DNA of 64,000 nt from Vespa crabro (Eukaryota; Arthropoda; Insecta; Hymenoptera; Vespidae). A program made the position numbers and the translations under genes. Shown here in pieces: positions 13,709-28,048 of the stretch. Location: assembly GCF_910589235.1 (NCBI RefSeq), contig NC_060965.1, forward strand, positions 3,099,401-3,163,400. The letters are read 5' to 3'. The notes beneath the pieces were generated by a model that was given only the letters and a program-made list of their open reading frames with translations, was not told the DNA's origin and did no database searches. Each line of letters begins with the position of its first letter. The first letter of the stretch is position 1.

Positions 13709-14895
13709 ATGTCTCCGGATGCCGTTCGCCGGGCGCGAGAGAGACGTGAGAGACCAGTTCATTAGCGACACTCACGGTCTGCCTTCGCGACGTCTATCTT
13801 ATTTATTCCCTTATTTTCTTCGTCCTTCTTCCCTTGCCGTCAGCTCGTGGCTACCATCGCTTCGTTTCTTTCGATCTCTCCCTCAACCGTCTTGCACGCT
13901 TTAACGCTTTCGATCATTCTCCCTTGTGATGCACGGACATGATACGACCTATATACTTACGTCGATTTTTTTATTAAGTTTTTCAAAATGTCAATGTTCA
14001 ATTGACTAATTCAAACGATATCAAAAGTTTTATATTTCATTTAGCCGATATGACGTCACTCATTTTGCTTTTTATTCCTGCTATTACAATGAAAAATTGT
14101 GAGAACGTAAAAATAACGATTAAGGATCCTTTGAAGGGCGCGAACTTCGTCGGGAGTTCTACGATGCAACTTATCGGAAACGACCGACCAAAGTTTTAAC
14201 GGGTCGTTCTCCTTTGACACGGTTGAACGAGTAAACGGAAAATTATGTATAATAAATGCTAAAGATGGATCCTCTTCGAGTTCACGCCAAAAGAAATTTC
14301 CATTGTTCCCGAGCTTATCGTAACTCAACGGACCAATTTTAATGTGTCGTTCTACAAACAAGAATTGCGGCTTATCAGAACAATTCTTTTTCTTTTTTTT
14401 TTCTTTTTTTCTTTCTTTCTTCTTTTTTTTTTTTTTTACAGATTTTGTTATGTTATTTCGCAAATGACATTTAGTTATCAATGCCTTTAATAACATTGTT
14501 TTAGAATTTATATAGGCCAGAGATATTTTTTTATGATAAGTATTTTAAAAGCTTTTCTCGTTTATCATCTGGCCAAATGGACTTGTCACAATTAAAGTAA
14601 ATGAACATTAATCACGTGTGATCTGTTCTTAGTTAGTAGAAATGAAAAACTGAAGATCCCCTAAACGATCGCTCGGGCAGAAGAAAATGTTGTTCGCGTA
14701 CGTTCGTGGTAACGTCATTAATCGCGATATATTCTCACGAAAACGCGTGTGATTTCGAACCGGTGGAATCGATGGAGCGCGGAATCGGTCGTGGAGTACC
14801 GACCAATTAGTCGGTCGATGATTGGCGCGTGTAAACCGAAACGATGACGTCGCTGGCGAACCAACAACCAACGGCTTCGTCGTTCGTAAACCGGC

Positions 14896-14900
<5 letters not shown>

Positions 14901-14947
<47 letters not shown>
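14901..14947. repeat. (CT)n array
   Basis: Perfect CT array, inverted relative to the GA array at 14991. Confidence 0.95.
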
Positions 14948-14952
<5 letters not shown>

Positions 14953-14990
14953 ATCGCTGCTACCTGCCTACATACAAAACTAGAGGGGGA

Positions 14991-14992
14991 GA

Positions 14993-15023
<31 letters not shown>

Positions 15024-15027
15024 TGAG
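14991..15027. repeat. (GA)n array
   Basis: GA units only about 45 bases from the opposite-strand array at 14901-14947. Confidence 0.95.
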
Positions 15028-15125
15028 ACATACACAAGCTCACGTAGAAATATCCGTGTGGACGGTTACAGGCCGGACTAATGGAATTGATTAAAATGTG
15101 TTCGATCAACCGAACCGCGGGCCAG

Positions 15126-15152
15126 CTCTCTCTCTCTCTCTCTCTCTCTCTC
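15126..15152. repeat. (CT)n array
   Basis: Third member of the CT-GA-CT set in 250 bases. Confidence 0.95.
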
Positions 15153-16003
15153 CCCCTCACTCACTTACTCTCTTACTCACTCACGCACAAACGAGCAACC
15201 CTTTCCCTTCCCTTCGTCAACCGAGGCTGACCCTAGGACCTGGCGAACGCAATCGAATATTTGCGTTTAGGTAGGCACGTCGACGCGGAAAATGCTATCT
15301 TTGTCAATTAATTCAACCTGTTGTCGCCCGTCGTTCGTCGCTCGGACGACTATTCCGCTCGGTTCCCGGTATACGATCGGGAAAATTGGCGGTTTTGCGG
15401 CCGTTGTCTATGGACGAGGGACTCTTCGCTCCCATCTATCTCTATCTCTATCTCACTCGCTAGCTCGCTCAATCGGATCAACACGCTTGTACAATATTTC
15501 TCTTCTCTTCGTTTGCATGTTCGACACTTTTGGGATTACTAGAGATTGATATCGGCGACATCTTTAAAACTGGGTCAAGAGATTTTTCTTGATTCATGTG
15601 AAATAATGTTAAACGACTTTGAGATATCAATTGCATGATAAAGTATGCCTTCATATCAAATATATTGACTATGGTTATGTTTCATTAATTTTATCGATTC
15701 TCGAGTAAGTTACTTTTTCTTTTTTATTACAAAAAAATATCACAGGAAACGAGGAAAAATTTTTACGCTGGGTTAACACCGAGAAGGATGACTACGGATG
15801 AAATCTCGACGTCATTATTCTCGCCACCGAATGATTCCATGCATGTCCGAGCGACTCTCAGATAGCAAATATAGCGATTATCAGAATTTCCCATGTGTCA
15901 TCGTTGTAATCATGTACCTGACGCATACGCTCGTATACGATGAACTTCTCACGAGACGAATTGAACGAACGAAAGGGGAAGAGGAGGAGAGAGGTGAACA
16001 AAA

Positions 16004-16080
16004 TGAGAGCGAGAGAGAGAGAGAGAGAGAGAGAAATAGAGAGAGAGAGAGAGCGAGAGAAAGAGAGAGAGAGAGAGAGA
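16004..16080. repeat. (GA)n array
   Basis: Interrupted by AAATA and GC steps. Confidence 0.95.
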
Positions 16081-17287
16081 TTGAGATCGAATACTCTATC
16101 CTGATCACGCGGAATACCTCACCGTTGGCTCGTTTGCTCAGAAAATTAACATATAAATTAGGCTCGAGCTGCAATCTCCATCCCCACGGCGTTACCCTCC
16201 TCCCAGCCCTCGGTCTCACTCTCTCAATTTTCCATTTATACGCTCGTATGCGTAGGCCATGTTCGATTTCGTCCTACGAAATGTTTTTCAATTGTCCGGA
16301 ATAATCATCCGGGGCCGAGTGTGAACCCCAAAACCGGAAATCGTTACTGGTTTGACCCTTTCGAGGGTCAAGTCAGTCACGCTGCTTGGTTTCTCGTGCT
16401 TTCGAAAGGATATGCTGTTTTTAAGACGGCTCTGCGAAAGGACGGTGTAATGCTTCGGGATTGCTTTTAGAGAGGATTAAATTTTATATGTTATCGTGAC
16501 AGGTATAAAAGAAAGGATTACAAGTGTTAAAGAAGTAAAGAAAAAAAAAAAAAAATGAAGAAAAAAGAAAAAGAGAGAATACATTCGCGAATTCGTTGGC
16601 TTTGTTTCTTTGCAATGATCATTTGTGATAAAGTCAACGGTATATTTACGATGAAAAATCAAATGGAAATAATCGAGACATCGAATTGCAGCGGATGATA
16701 TTATCTTTATCACACTCCTTATTATTTTCATCGAATAAATAACTTCAATTTTCTAGCTAAAAATAAATCTCCCTCGTTCATTGGAAATTACAAAACTTTT
16801 CTTAACAGACACGTTTGAAGATTTATACGGATATAAGCAATACAATACACCAAATCAAATATTCTACATAAAGAAACGATGCAAAAGCGTTACCGATTTA
16901 GATATTTTTGAATTTAGTATAAAATCGACGGAAACGTTCGTATGCGCTTTAGGATTTGTCCTAAAAAGAAGGAAAAAAGGGGAACTCGACGGGCATAACC
17001 CACCGAACGAGAAAAGGGCGTGCGTCGAAGAAGTATATCGGTAGGGTAGGTGCCGCTGGTACCGGCACCTAATCAAGCAATAACTATTTGTCAGTTCCCC
17101 GGGCAACCTAAATCCAAGCTAATTCGACATCCGTGTCGGACACAGATTCGCTATCGGGTATCTCTTTCTATCTGGACGACAGCATATTCGCATTAGCCTG
17201 GCCCGCAACCCACGCTCGATCGACTCCCTCGACCACCGTCAGCAATCTCCCTCTCTCTTCTCTCCCTCCTCTAACTCTCTCCCTTTA

Positions 17288-17290
<3 letters not shown>

Positions 17291-17333
<43 letters not shown>
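17291..17333. repeat. (CT)n array
   Basis: CT units with one TTT break, inside a C/T-rich block of 150 bases. Confidence 0.95.
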
Positions 17334-19009
17334 CTGCTCACTCACTCAGCCATCCCTCCGACCTTCCACGGATCCTTCTCCCTTTTCTCCCGTCAGTCGA
17401 GCACCTTCTCTTTCTCTTCCAAGTCTCGTCGACTAAGTATGCTATATACCCACGCGCAGCATCACACCATAGAAGCAGATCTCAACACGATTAGGGCGGT
17501 CCTCAATTCGACGTTTCGTCGATTCGGTCCTTTCTTTACTCGAACGATCTGCTTTTATACGAAATCTCACCGAATCATCCCGTTTTTCTTACCCCGTACG
17601 AAACCCCGACGACGACGACGTAACTCTGATGACCAACCCTTTTACATGTACGTTGAGGTTTACCTGTGTACATGTGTGCATGGATGTGTAAGTGGAGTTC
17701 TCTCTTGAAGATCGTACGCGAACGATGCCTTCGAAGAACAGATTTTATCATTCTCCTTCTTCAAGAGAAAATCGCTTTCCGATCCACCACTTTTTCTGTC
17801 CGCGAGTTTGTCAGCTAACTTACGATAAACTCTCCCTTCCCTTTTTCTCTTTATTGCCTTGGATCAACCAGGGGAAATGTTCTTCCAGGAGAAATGACGA
17901 TTAGGAACCCTCAAGGCGTTCCTTTCATTTTCTGGTTCAAGAAAATTGTTTGTTATAATGAATAATATGATCAAGGTCAATTCCTTTGTCTTTATTCTTC
18001 CCGTAACAGAATGATTAGTTTGATTATACATACGTAATTATTGTACATACGTATTATACAAGATCACATTAAAAATCTAATAAAATAATTTTTCAATTAC
18101 AATCTTTATAAATTTCGTTCCTCATAGTTAGAAATCGATTTCAATGAATTTTCAAATCCACCAATTCACAATTTCTATGAATGATTGTGGTACGAAACGT
18201 AAAATAAAAAATACCTAGTCGCCAAAGATAAAAGCCGATATCGTCGAACGCTACAGCTAATACCATCATGTTTGAAATCCATCAAGGCTTTCAATCCTTT
18301 ATCTTAACGCGGTCTGTCAAGACCTTATCTAAAGTGATTCTCACTTTCAAAGGTAGGAAGAAGAGAAGAAAAGAGAATACCGATAACACGAAGTATGGGG
18401 AATTTAAGAAGCAAGAAAATAGACAGTGATGACTGCGACGGAGGATAAAAGAATACAATAAAAAAAAAAAAGAAAAGAAAAAAAAAAAATATAAAAAAAA
18501 TTAATAAAAAAAAGAAATAAAAAAAGAAAATAAGAAAAAAATGATAGAAAGAAAAGAGAAAAAGGAACACGACCGAAAAGTAAAAGGATTATAAATATTA
18601 CCAAAGATTATCGCTCAATTAGTACGAAATATCCTACGAGTTATCTAGAGAGGCACGCGAGCGTGAAGAAAAGCCCTAAAAGGATTTCAGCTGGAGAGAG
18701 AAAAAGGCTCTGATACGAAATTTTGTACAAGAGGAGGACAAAAGGGAACCAATTGGGCGACGATGAAATGGAGAAAGAAGGAGGATGAAGATAAGAAGCT
18801 ACTCTTCCTCTTCGATTCGTTGATGTACTTTAAAAACTGGTTTCTTTTTAACGAGACATCTCTTTCTTTTTTAACAGATTGATGGTAACACTAGTTACAA
18901 ACGAATAAAACAAAGACCAAAATAGTCCGCGTGAAGATGGTCAAAATGTTTGAAGCAATACCATAACTCACGTATATAAATAGACAATGAATGCGAAGAA
19001 CGTTAGTGG

Positions 19010-19110
19010 ATGTCCTGGGTGGGTTCAATTAAGGCCCCATTACACTTTTACACAGGCAATTTTAAAGCTCGCAGCTGGTCGCGAAGTCGGGTATTATTTA
19101 TCGGTTGACT
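19010..19110. other. Possible conserved non-coding element
   Basis: GGGTTCAATTAAGGCCCCATTACAC and AGGCAATTTTAAAGCTCGCAG form a complex, non-repetitive stretch. Partly open on the plus strand but not protein-like. Confidence 0.25.
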
Positions 19111-19379
19111 TACGCCGAGCTCATTTACAGGATAAAAAGAAGGTCAGGAGTAAGAGAAGGGACAGAAGATGGCGCTGGTGATTACCAGTAACGTCGGCAG
19201 ACGGGATTGGTCGATCTACGGTAAATCTACGTCTCGATTGGTCAACACGTGACTGTGGTAGGATTCCTTTCCTTTGAAACGGTCAGGCGCCGACGGCACG
19301 ACGAGAGATGATAGAATATCTTATTAGTCGGACAATGGGCAATCAGAGACGCCATACAGCCTCTCTGTTAGCGGTCCAG

Positions 19380-19380
<1 letters not shown>

Positions 19381-19430
<50 letters not shown>
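19381..19430. repeat. (CT)n array
   Basis: About 24 units with one TTT interruption. Confidence 0.95.
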
Positions 19431-19434
<4 letters not shown>

Positions 19435-22346
19435 TTCTCTTTCTTATTCTCTCTTCTTCTTCTTAGTCCATACATCTGTCTGTCCTACGTACGCTTAGTG
19501 TTCGTGGTTATCCAAGGTTACCTCCCGAGTCAACTTCTTTAACTCTCTTCTCTTTCTTTACTTTCTTCTTTTGTCTTTTTAATCAACGATAAACAAAAAA
19601 AAAACCACGCAAAAAATGATTACAGTTCCTTTTTTCTCAATTTTCATTTCATAGATTTCCTTTGGATAATTATACAACGATATAAAAATGTTTCCAACGA
19701 TATTCAGTAATTTGCAATAAAAAGATAATATCGTTATTAAATAGATTATTGTTTATATTTATCGCAAATAGCAAAGTATCGTATAAATAAGGAAAAATAA
19801 GGAAGAAGGAAGAAGACAAATCGTTATTCATCTTTACCTTTCTTCTCTTATCACATCGTTCGACATTATCAAGAACTACTTACGAATCGAAGCTTTGATA
19901 CTGGACATCGATAAGCATTCCCTTCTGGGATACTTATCCAGTAAAGGATCTTGACAATCATACGGAGGGATAATACGACGTAAAAAAGCAAGGAGAAGAA
20001 TCCTTGTGAATCAGAAGAAAAGCCAAAAATCCCTTTGGGTGTTCGAAGATCCAGCCGGCGATATAAAAGAAGCCGTCAGACGAAAAGTCGTGAAAGACAG
20101 TATATCTCTACCGTGGTCTGGATTTACCAAGTTACTGTCCTCTCACTGTCTTCTTCTATTTTCTTACTCTATCTATCTTTCTCCCTTCTTTCCTACCAAA
20201 TAGTTCTTTGGTTACGAATCCGACATACAATCGGAGGTAATAATGATAACTCGATGGAGGAAGACGAAATCGAGCGATTTACTCGCACGGTGAGGAATCT
20301 CCTGGAGTTCAGAGGGCAGCGCCCTTGCTGCGCGTTAACTCACCCCCGCTGGGCGCACAGCAACATGCGATGCTGCTAGGGTTGATGAATGGATCCTACG
20401 TAACGCGTGCGTGCGTCCGCGCGCGCGTGCTCGTTCAAAGAGCGCGTCGAAAATCGGACGGATTTTCGCGCAATGGTTAAAATGACGTACCTCTGTGATT
20501 CAAATTTTATCATGAATATTAACCCCAATAAAATATCCGGAAAAGAGAAATTAAACTAACAACGATGAACTTACGTGAAAATATACAAGAATTTTTCAAT
20601 GACCATATCATTACAAAATTGTTTTTCATTTGTTATTATTTTATAGAAAGATTTATCTATTCTTCGTGATTACTCAAAGAGATATTCATTTAATTACGAT
20701 CGATCATCATTCCAAGAGGAGTTACACAAACTTTTGGAAAGTTTCGTACACTTCGTATAAATGTCTCGATTTGGATAGGAACGTTTGAAATACCGTTAAC
20801 GCATTATTGTCCGGTCTAAGTCGCGTATAATATTACGCCTTTTATATACCTTGAAATGCAATAAATACGTCACACGGTACGTTGAGTTTCATAAATGTTT
20901 CATTGCTTCTATATAAATGCGTTTGCCTTGACTGTGGTGCTACGCTCTCGCGCATAAATGTTTTATTCGTACAATTACAGATAATGGACTCACACGCAAA
21001 CCTTAACATTACATCATGATAAAAATAGTTTCTCCTTGAAAGTGGTTCGAAGGATCGCTCGAACTAAAAGTTACGATCCCTTGTAAGGGATATTGAGCTA
21101 CGAGTGACGAGAGTTGTTCTCGAGGGTGAATGTATTTCGGGTATTTATTTTTTATCAAAACAACGTTTCAGTATTTTTAATCTCACCATAATTTGTTATA
21201 ATGTAAGATATTACTTTGTATCTTTGTTAAAAGTTAAACATTTTTAATTTTAATCGTGAAATAAAAGTAGCAATAACTTTTTGCAGGATATTGAAGGAGT
21301 GTCGATGAATTTGTCATTGAGATATTTGTCAATTGTTAAATTGCGTTTTAATGAATGAACGAGGAATAAGAAGAAAAATAGAGGAAAGAAAGAAAAAGCA
21401 AAAGAATAGTAGAAAGCAAATTGGCTTGCTAGCTGACAAAGACAGACAGACAGGTCTGAGCAAAAGCGAAGAGGGCATCGTGTTTGAACTCTAAGAGGAC
21501 TTTCAATGCTCTTTCCCAATGAGAAATAAAAAGATCAAGCTGCGAATTTGCCGATGGAAGCCCAGCTTGATTTATTAATTCGATTAAACCTTATAAGCGG
21601 TGTACCGATGTTTAATCTTACTTGAGCGCGAAGCAACCATTTTTACATAGTGCCTACTCTCACGCGAGCCACTTCGCGCTACTCGATTGTTCTTGCTATG
21701 GATGATTCTCATGAGAGAGTTCGACTCTATTATTATGCTCTCCCTTTTTATCTCGTTTTCGCAACCCGTCGATTTATTTTACGATCATCGCCGTACAAGT
21801 ACGTTTCAAACAATCCTTTTAACGATATGCGATGGTTTCTTATTAAAAATTTCTAAATTAGCTTGTATTTCTATTCTTTCATAAGTAATTAGAACCTTAA
21901 GAAATATATTTTTGAACACAGTACTAATAAATTGAAATAATGTTTGATACTCTTCTCACAAATCTTTGAACATCGAATATAACCATTAATGGATATTTTA
22001 TTATACATGAGGATATCGAATATAAAAATCTTATCAATTGATCAAATGGGATTTTTTAGAATGCACGAATAATCTGCAACAAGAAACAACGATCCTAGGA
22101 AGCAAATAGCCAATATGGGATAGAATTTATCAACCGCGCAAATTCCACGAACGATTGCCATATAAGTGACCCGCGCCCTTTTACGACGACCGGTCCCATA
22201 ATCTACATATTACTAGCATAATCATGTAGCCGTTGTGAGCGGTACCTTTAAGATCCTCGCCACATAACCGTAAGATTTTCAATTTCCTCTTTATCCTTAC
22301 GAGCACCCCTTTCCCCCTTTCACCCCCTCACTATTTTCTCTCTTTT

Positions 22347-22349
<3 letters not shown>

Positions 22350-22396
<47 letters not shown>
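22350..22396. repeat. (CT)n array
   Basis: Perfect array; a shorter one follows at 22544-22563. Confidence 0.95.
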
Positions 22397-22399
<3 letters not shown>

Positions 22400-23550
22400 G
22401 GAGAGTAGCTATATAGAGTATCACCCGACTGTTCACCCCTCTCCGGCCATCTCGTCCGCTCCATTCATTAACGTAACACGATTTATCAATTAGCGTAAAA
22501 GGCAGCGATAGATAGTCGTTCTGATATGTTGCCCCGACGTGTCCTCTCTCTCTCTCTCTCTCTCCCTCTCTCCCTCCCTCGATCAGGGCTTTCACGGGAG
22601 GTATACCCAACCACGCATGCTATATATGTATATACATATACACGTATACGTATATACATGTACACTTATGTATATAGGAGTAACCACCCACGCACACGTT
22701 CATCCTCTCTCTGTCTCTCTTACTCTACGTTGGACTGCCACCAAAATCGTGATCAAGGGAGAGGAGGGAAGTATTCCTACGTAGCGAAGGGTTGCACACG
22801 CTTTCGGTAATGGAAAAGTGGGATTTCGGATTTAAAGTGCATATCCGAATCGAGTTACTCCGACGTTTCCTTCGATATGTTTTCTCTCTTCTTCTATCCC
22901 TCTCTCGTTTTTGAGCTCTTTGAAAACGAATCGATGTTAGATCACAAAGTTCTATAACGAGATGGACTCAAGTGCGATGGTTAGGATGAACATGAGGATT
23001 AGGTGAGTTGCATAGGCTAATCAAGATTAAAACAAATAACTTTTCGGTTCCATACGATTCGTTTGAACTAGACGTATGTTGTGTGTTCCCAATAAATGGC
23101 GGGAAGTCACGAGAGGGAAACAAAAAGTTAATTGGATCGATTCAACTTCAAGTCCTTCAATTCTAAAGTGATCACAATGACGTGAAACGTTCGTAACTGG
23201 TAGAAGGAACAAGTCGTACAGGCGTTTAAAATAGGTGCGACCGAGGGTGAAAGAGAGATGGAAAGATAGGAGAAGAAGGAGGCAAAGAGACACAAAGTCA
23301 GGACGGGAATTAATTTCTTCTTCAATAACAGTTTTGCGCCTCGCTGCACACGGATGCCACTTTGCAACCACGAGTCCAACTATGGAGACTGCATTCCTGG
23401 CAGGTGCAGTCGTCGAGCGGAAGTGGCCAAGTGCGCCCGCGCGCACATTCAACACCGAGAAAGAGAAGAGGAGAAAGATGAAGAAAGAGAGAGAGAAGAA
23501 AGATGAGAAGGTGATGCGGCTTGGATCGTTGGAAAAATGTTCTCAACTAC

Positions 23551-23613
23551 TCTCTCTTTTTCTCTCTCTTTCTCTCTCTCTCTCTTTCTCTCTCTCCCTC
23601 CCTCAATCTTTCC

Positions 23614-23671
<58 letters not shown>
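23551..23671. repeat. Long interrupted (CT)n array
   Basis: About 120 bases almost entirely C and T, the last 40 perfect. Confidence 0.95.
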
Positions 23672-23676
<5 letters not shown>

Positions 23677-25826
23677 TCGTACTCTTCATCTACTCTCAGA
23701 GATTGATCTGATTCAGCGAAGCGTTCAACGACGTTGCCTCGGACCGATCGACTTACCGATCGCTTACGATGGGTGTTTTGTGTATCAGCGTGCGGCTATT
23801 TCGATGGCAAATAATTTTGCGTCAATCTCTTTTGTGGCCTTCATATCTTTTTTTTTTTTTTCATCCTCTTTTTGTTTTCCTTCTTCGTCGACTTGCATCG
23901 TTTTCTATAGAAAAAATGAACGGATAACGGATAACATTTTTCGTTTGCGTCACGCTCGACTACCCTACCGGACGTATTTTAAAATAGTTATTGAAAATTT
24001 GTGATTTTTTTTCTTTTTTTTTTTTACTACTTGTGTCGTGAAATAAGCATATATTGTTGATTAAATTACATTGCCTCACTGGTATACGTGTGTAAGATTA
24101 GATGAAAATAAGTTATCTTTCTCGATCGGTATCTAGCAATAAAATAAACAGTAGTTTATACGAGTAGCAAATCCAAAAGAAAAAGAAAAAAAGAAAAAAA
24201 GAAAAAAGAAAAAGAAAAAAAAAAGAAAATTAAAAGTACCAAACGAGACACATAAAAAGCAACGATTTCGCACTCGCTTGCCATCACCAATTTTCGCCCC
24301 GTCGTCGTTGAAAATCGATTGGTGAGTCTCTCTCTCTCTCTCTGTTTCCATCTCTCTCTCTGCTGCCTTCATCGTTCGTTTCGATTAATCGAAATCATGT
24401 AGCACCACTTGCATTTCCAGTGTATATCCGCACAAGCACGATGCACGTTCTGAAGGAATGCGAATAGCAGAGGCGTGCCGACGATTTGCAAGAAGGATCG
24501 AGACTTCAGAGAGTTAGACGGAGAGGGAGAAAGAGAGAAAGAGAGAAGAGTGAAAAAGAGAAGAAACGAGACGAAGGGGAAAGATTCCGTTCTCGGGCCG
24601 GTTCCTACAGCGTCTGGTAATGAAGGTGTTATTAAATAGATTGAGATTAATTGCGTGATTAGTGCTTTATGTGTAATTGGATAGCGTACCAAGGGTAAAG
24701 ATGAGAAAGAAAGACAGAAAAAAAAAAGGAAGATGAGGGAAGGGGAAAATTAAATTGCTGTTCGTATATGTGTTTGTATCCTGAATTCGCTCCTATCTTT
24801 TCCTTTTTCGTTTGTCTTCTTTACATTGGAGTTTTGCCAGGAACAATTTCGTCGACTTACACACTAATGATCATCAAACTTCTATCTAGTTTCTTCAATA
24901 TTACGAAAAAAAAGATCAATTTTTTTTGTTTTTCTTCTTTTTATGTAATCTCATATTGGATAAATGTACTACTCATCGAATAATTTGACTTAAAAAAAAA
25001 AAAAAACATTGTTATATCCTTTATAATAAATATTTAAATAAATAGTACAGAAATGGAATGAAGAATTTGATTAACCGTGATAAAATGAGAATTTTGAGAA
25101 AGGAAAGAAAGACAGGTGCAGAAACGAAAGAGTAAAAGTTGAAGGATACGAGGTCAGAATTAAATGGAAAGGGTGAAGAAAATGTGATGGTGGTAGTAGT
25201 TTATCGAATTAAGGCAATTAGCGGCTACGATCGTTCTCCCGCGGTGCCACTTAACTGCCTATCTTCGTGAACACTCGAAAGCTTTTTCGCTTTCCAGCGC
25301 GAGAGATAAGTTTATCGCTCCGAGGCACTGTTCGCGCGCGCGTGCAAATTCTTTACTACTTTCAAGCGACAAATATGACGCGGATAACAGGATGCAAAAA
25401 AAAAAAAAGGAATATCATGATTGGTCAGTTTTCGATACATTAGTATAGTTAGATAGTAATGAAAATTCTCATATATTCCAGATGAAACGATATATGTGAT
25501 TTTACATTTCAGAAAAGTTTTCTATTGTTAAATTACTTCGAGTAATATGTTTATTCGCGATTATATTTAGATTATAAATCTATAAATATTGCTCGTTTAT
25601 TAATACAAAATATTTCAAATATAGAGATGATTTAGTTTTGTGAAATGTAGAATGTTTATCTTAGAATTATTATCTTATGTTATTATTCTCTTAGAATTAG
25701 AAGATTATTTTATTTATAGAACTTATTATTTTATGGATATTTTTTTTGGATAAATCTTTTCTATTTTGAACAAATACTTTGTCTCATATTATATGAACTT
25801 GTTCTTAACCATCATGAACATATATA

Positions 25827-25831
<5 letters not shown>

Positions 25832-25865
<34 letters not shown>
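25832..25865. repeat. (TA)n array
   Basis: About 17 TA units. Confidence 0.95.
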
Positions 25866-25867
<2 letters not shown>

Positions 25868-27046
25868 AGTATTATAAAACTGATTAACGTAGTAAAAGAA
25901 GAATAACAATAATGTGTACTAAAAACAATAAAACTGAGAACAATCGGTTCGATAAATATTTCATGTCTATTTCCCTTACCCTGGGGTATCGTACTAACAG
26001 CCGAGCTTCTAGAGTTACAAATTTTTCGCTGCACCATCGTAAACGGCCTATAAAAATTCGGTACGGCCATTTTAACTTGTCACAAAAACTGCTCCGCGCG
26101 GCTGGCGGTTCAATTTTGTTATTCGCCCTTCGTGAGATGGACTCATAATGGTGATTACGCTTTCAGTGACGCAACTGGCTATTCCGGTGCCTTAACCCAA
26201 TCTACTTTTTGTTTGTTTGTGTATATTATATACTTTCATAGCTTGAAGTAACGAAGTAAGAGAAAACAACCTGCTAATTCATATTGGAGTTTTTATCTTT
26301 ATTCTTTATTTTTCTTTTTTTTTCTTTTTTCTCTTTTCTTTTTATGAATGGAATATTGACATTCATGTGTGTATATTTTCTTAATGAAATATTTATCGTA
26401 GGATATGTCTATTTATAAGTCACTAATTATTATTTGTTTTCATGGCTAGTTTTCACATTTCATTGCTTGTTAATGTGTGGCAAATGTCATTCGCTGAAGA
26501 ATAATCAGCTAAGAGGGTCGTAGATAAAGGTAGAAGTGGAGATACATATATACATATATATATTCGCATATACGTTGACGGTCAGGACGAAGTTGGTTAA
26601 ATCGAAAATCCGCCGAAGCTGAAAGTCCACAAGCCGACTCCCTGACAAAGGAAGGACTTTTCCCGATTTTCGCATTTCGCGCACGTTTAGGCCCGACCTG
26701 CTCAGTAGCCTCTCTCCTCACCACGACGCGCTTTTCGTCGTTTCTCGAACGCGCTGCCCGAAAACTCTCTTTTAATTTTCCAGAAAATTCGAATAAAGTT
26801 GCCTGTCCAAGCAGAGAACGAAGCGGCCAAGGCATTATGCAGGATTCGTCCATGCACGTCCGGTCCGTGGTAACATTTTAAACTCGCATTTGGCTGGCTT
26901 GAGCCCTAACTTTATCCCCGGGATTTCGAAGCCGCGCGATGCGACAACGTGTACCATCAAAACGACGTTTCGATAGCTACGTTCAACGTCCATTCTCTTC
27001 CTCCTTCTCCGTCCTTTCTCTCTCCCTCTTTCCCTCCCTCCCTTCT

Positions 27047-27056
27047 TCTCTCTCTT

Positions 27057-27090
<34 letters not shown>
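27047..27090. repeat. (CT)n array
   Basis: CT units in a pyrimidine-rich region spanning 26995-27235. Confidence 0.95.
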
Positions 27091-27091
<1 letters not shown>

Positions 27092-28005
27092 TTTTCTCCT
27101 CTTTCGACTTCACGACAAAAAGAAAAGTTTAGCGTGCTTCCGCTCTCTTTTTCTTTCTCTTATCCATTTCCATTCTTTTTTTCTCTTTTTTTCTTTTTCT
27201 CTTTTTCTTTTCGTTCATCCTTTTTTCAACATTCGTTTTTGCTATGCTATAGAATATACAGGTAAATAGATTGCAAAATAAAACAATTTTCTTAAGTACC
27301 TCCATCGGTAATAATAATTATCCTCTTCGATAGTAATTAAAGTTTCTCGGATAAAGGTACGCTTTAACATAATTATTTTAACGGTAGAAAGAAAAAGAAG
27401 AAAAAAAAAAAAAAAAGAGAACAAGCTTAGAATTTTTCATTATAAAGAAATTTCTCCGTGGTTCTCTCCATTGGTCTCCTCGTCATCGGATTCCGTTATT
27501 TAGCACCGTAAGAGAGCTTACCTTCCGCTCTCAATATCCCAACATGTTCTCAATTTGATGACCGATGGCCAAAGTTATTCCAGCCGCAAATTCTTTCGCT
27601 TCGTCATCCCGAACCTTTTCCATCGATCTTTATAGCGTGAATAAGTCTGTGCATCAAGATTTATATCGACCTATGGAAGGTGAAATCATAGTAAGGAAGA
27701 ATCTATGTGGGGAACGTGAAAACGTTAAAGCCGAAGTTTGGAAACATTATTGCTTTATTTTTCTACAGATAATTTATATAAACGATTCTCAAACTAAGGG
27801 AATAGTTTAAAATCAAAAAGAGAAGATTTAAAGAAATGTGAATAAAAAGGATTAAGATGAAGAAATAAGAAGATAGAGAAATAAATGGAACAAAAGCTTT
27901 AAAACCTGACGGATAAACTACGTAAACATATGACACACCGCTTTTATCTCTCACTACTGTCCCTAAGCGATCGATGACCCCGAAATCGGACGGCGCGTAG
28001 TTGTT

Positions 28006-28048
28006 GAAGAAGAAGAAGAAGAAGAAGAAGAAAAGGAGAAGAAGAAGG
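28006..28048. repeat. (GAA)n trinucleotide array
   Basis: About 14 units with an AAAAGG interruption. Confidence 0.95.

Larger units (their letters stand above)
12152..22349. other. Gene-poor left flank, part 3
   Basis: Dense in GA/CT arrays. Between them are several GC-balanced blocks (13020-13350, 14640-14880, 15230-15480, 17040-17260, 19010-19330, 20220-20460) with neither clear splice structure nor recognisable protein. 18455-18550 is a long A-rich tract. Could be intergenic DNA or a long intron. Confidence 0.5.

Noticed and set aside
14051..14058. Perfect cAMP-response element TGACGTCA (another at 54307-54314)
   Set aside because: An 8-base palindrome is expected about once in 65 kb, and neither lies near a supported promoter.
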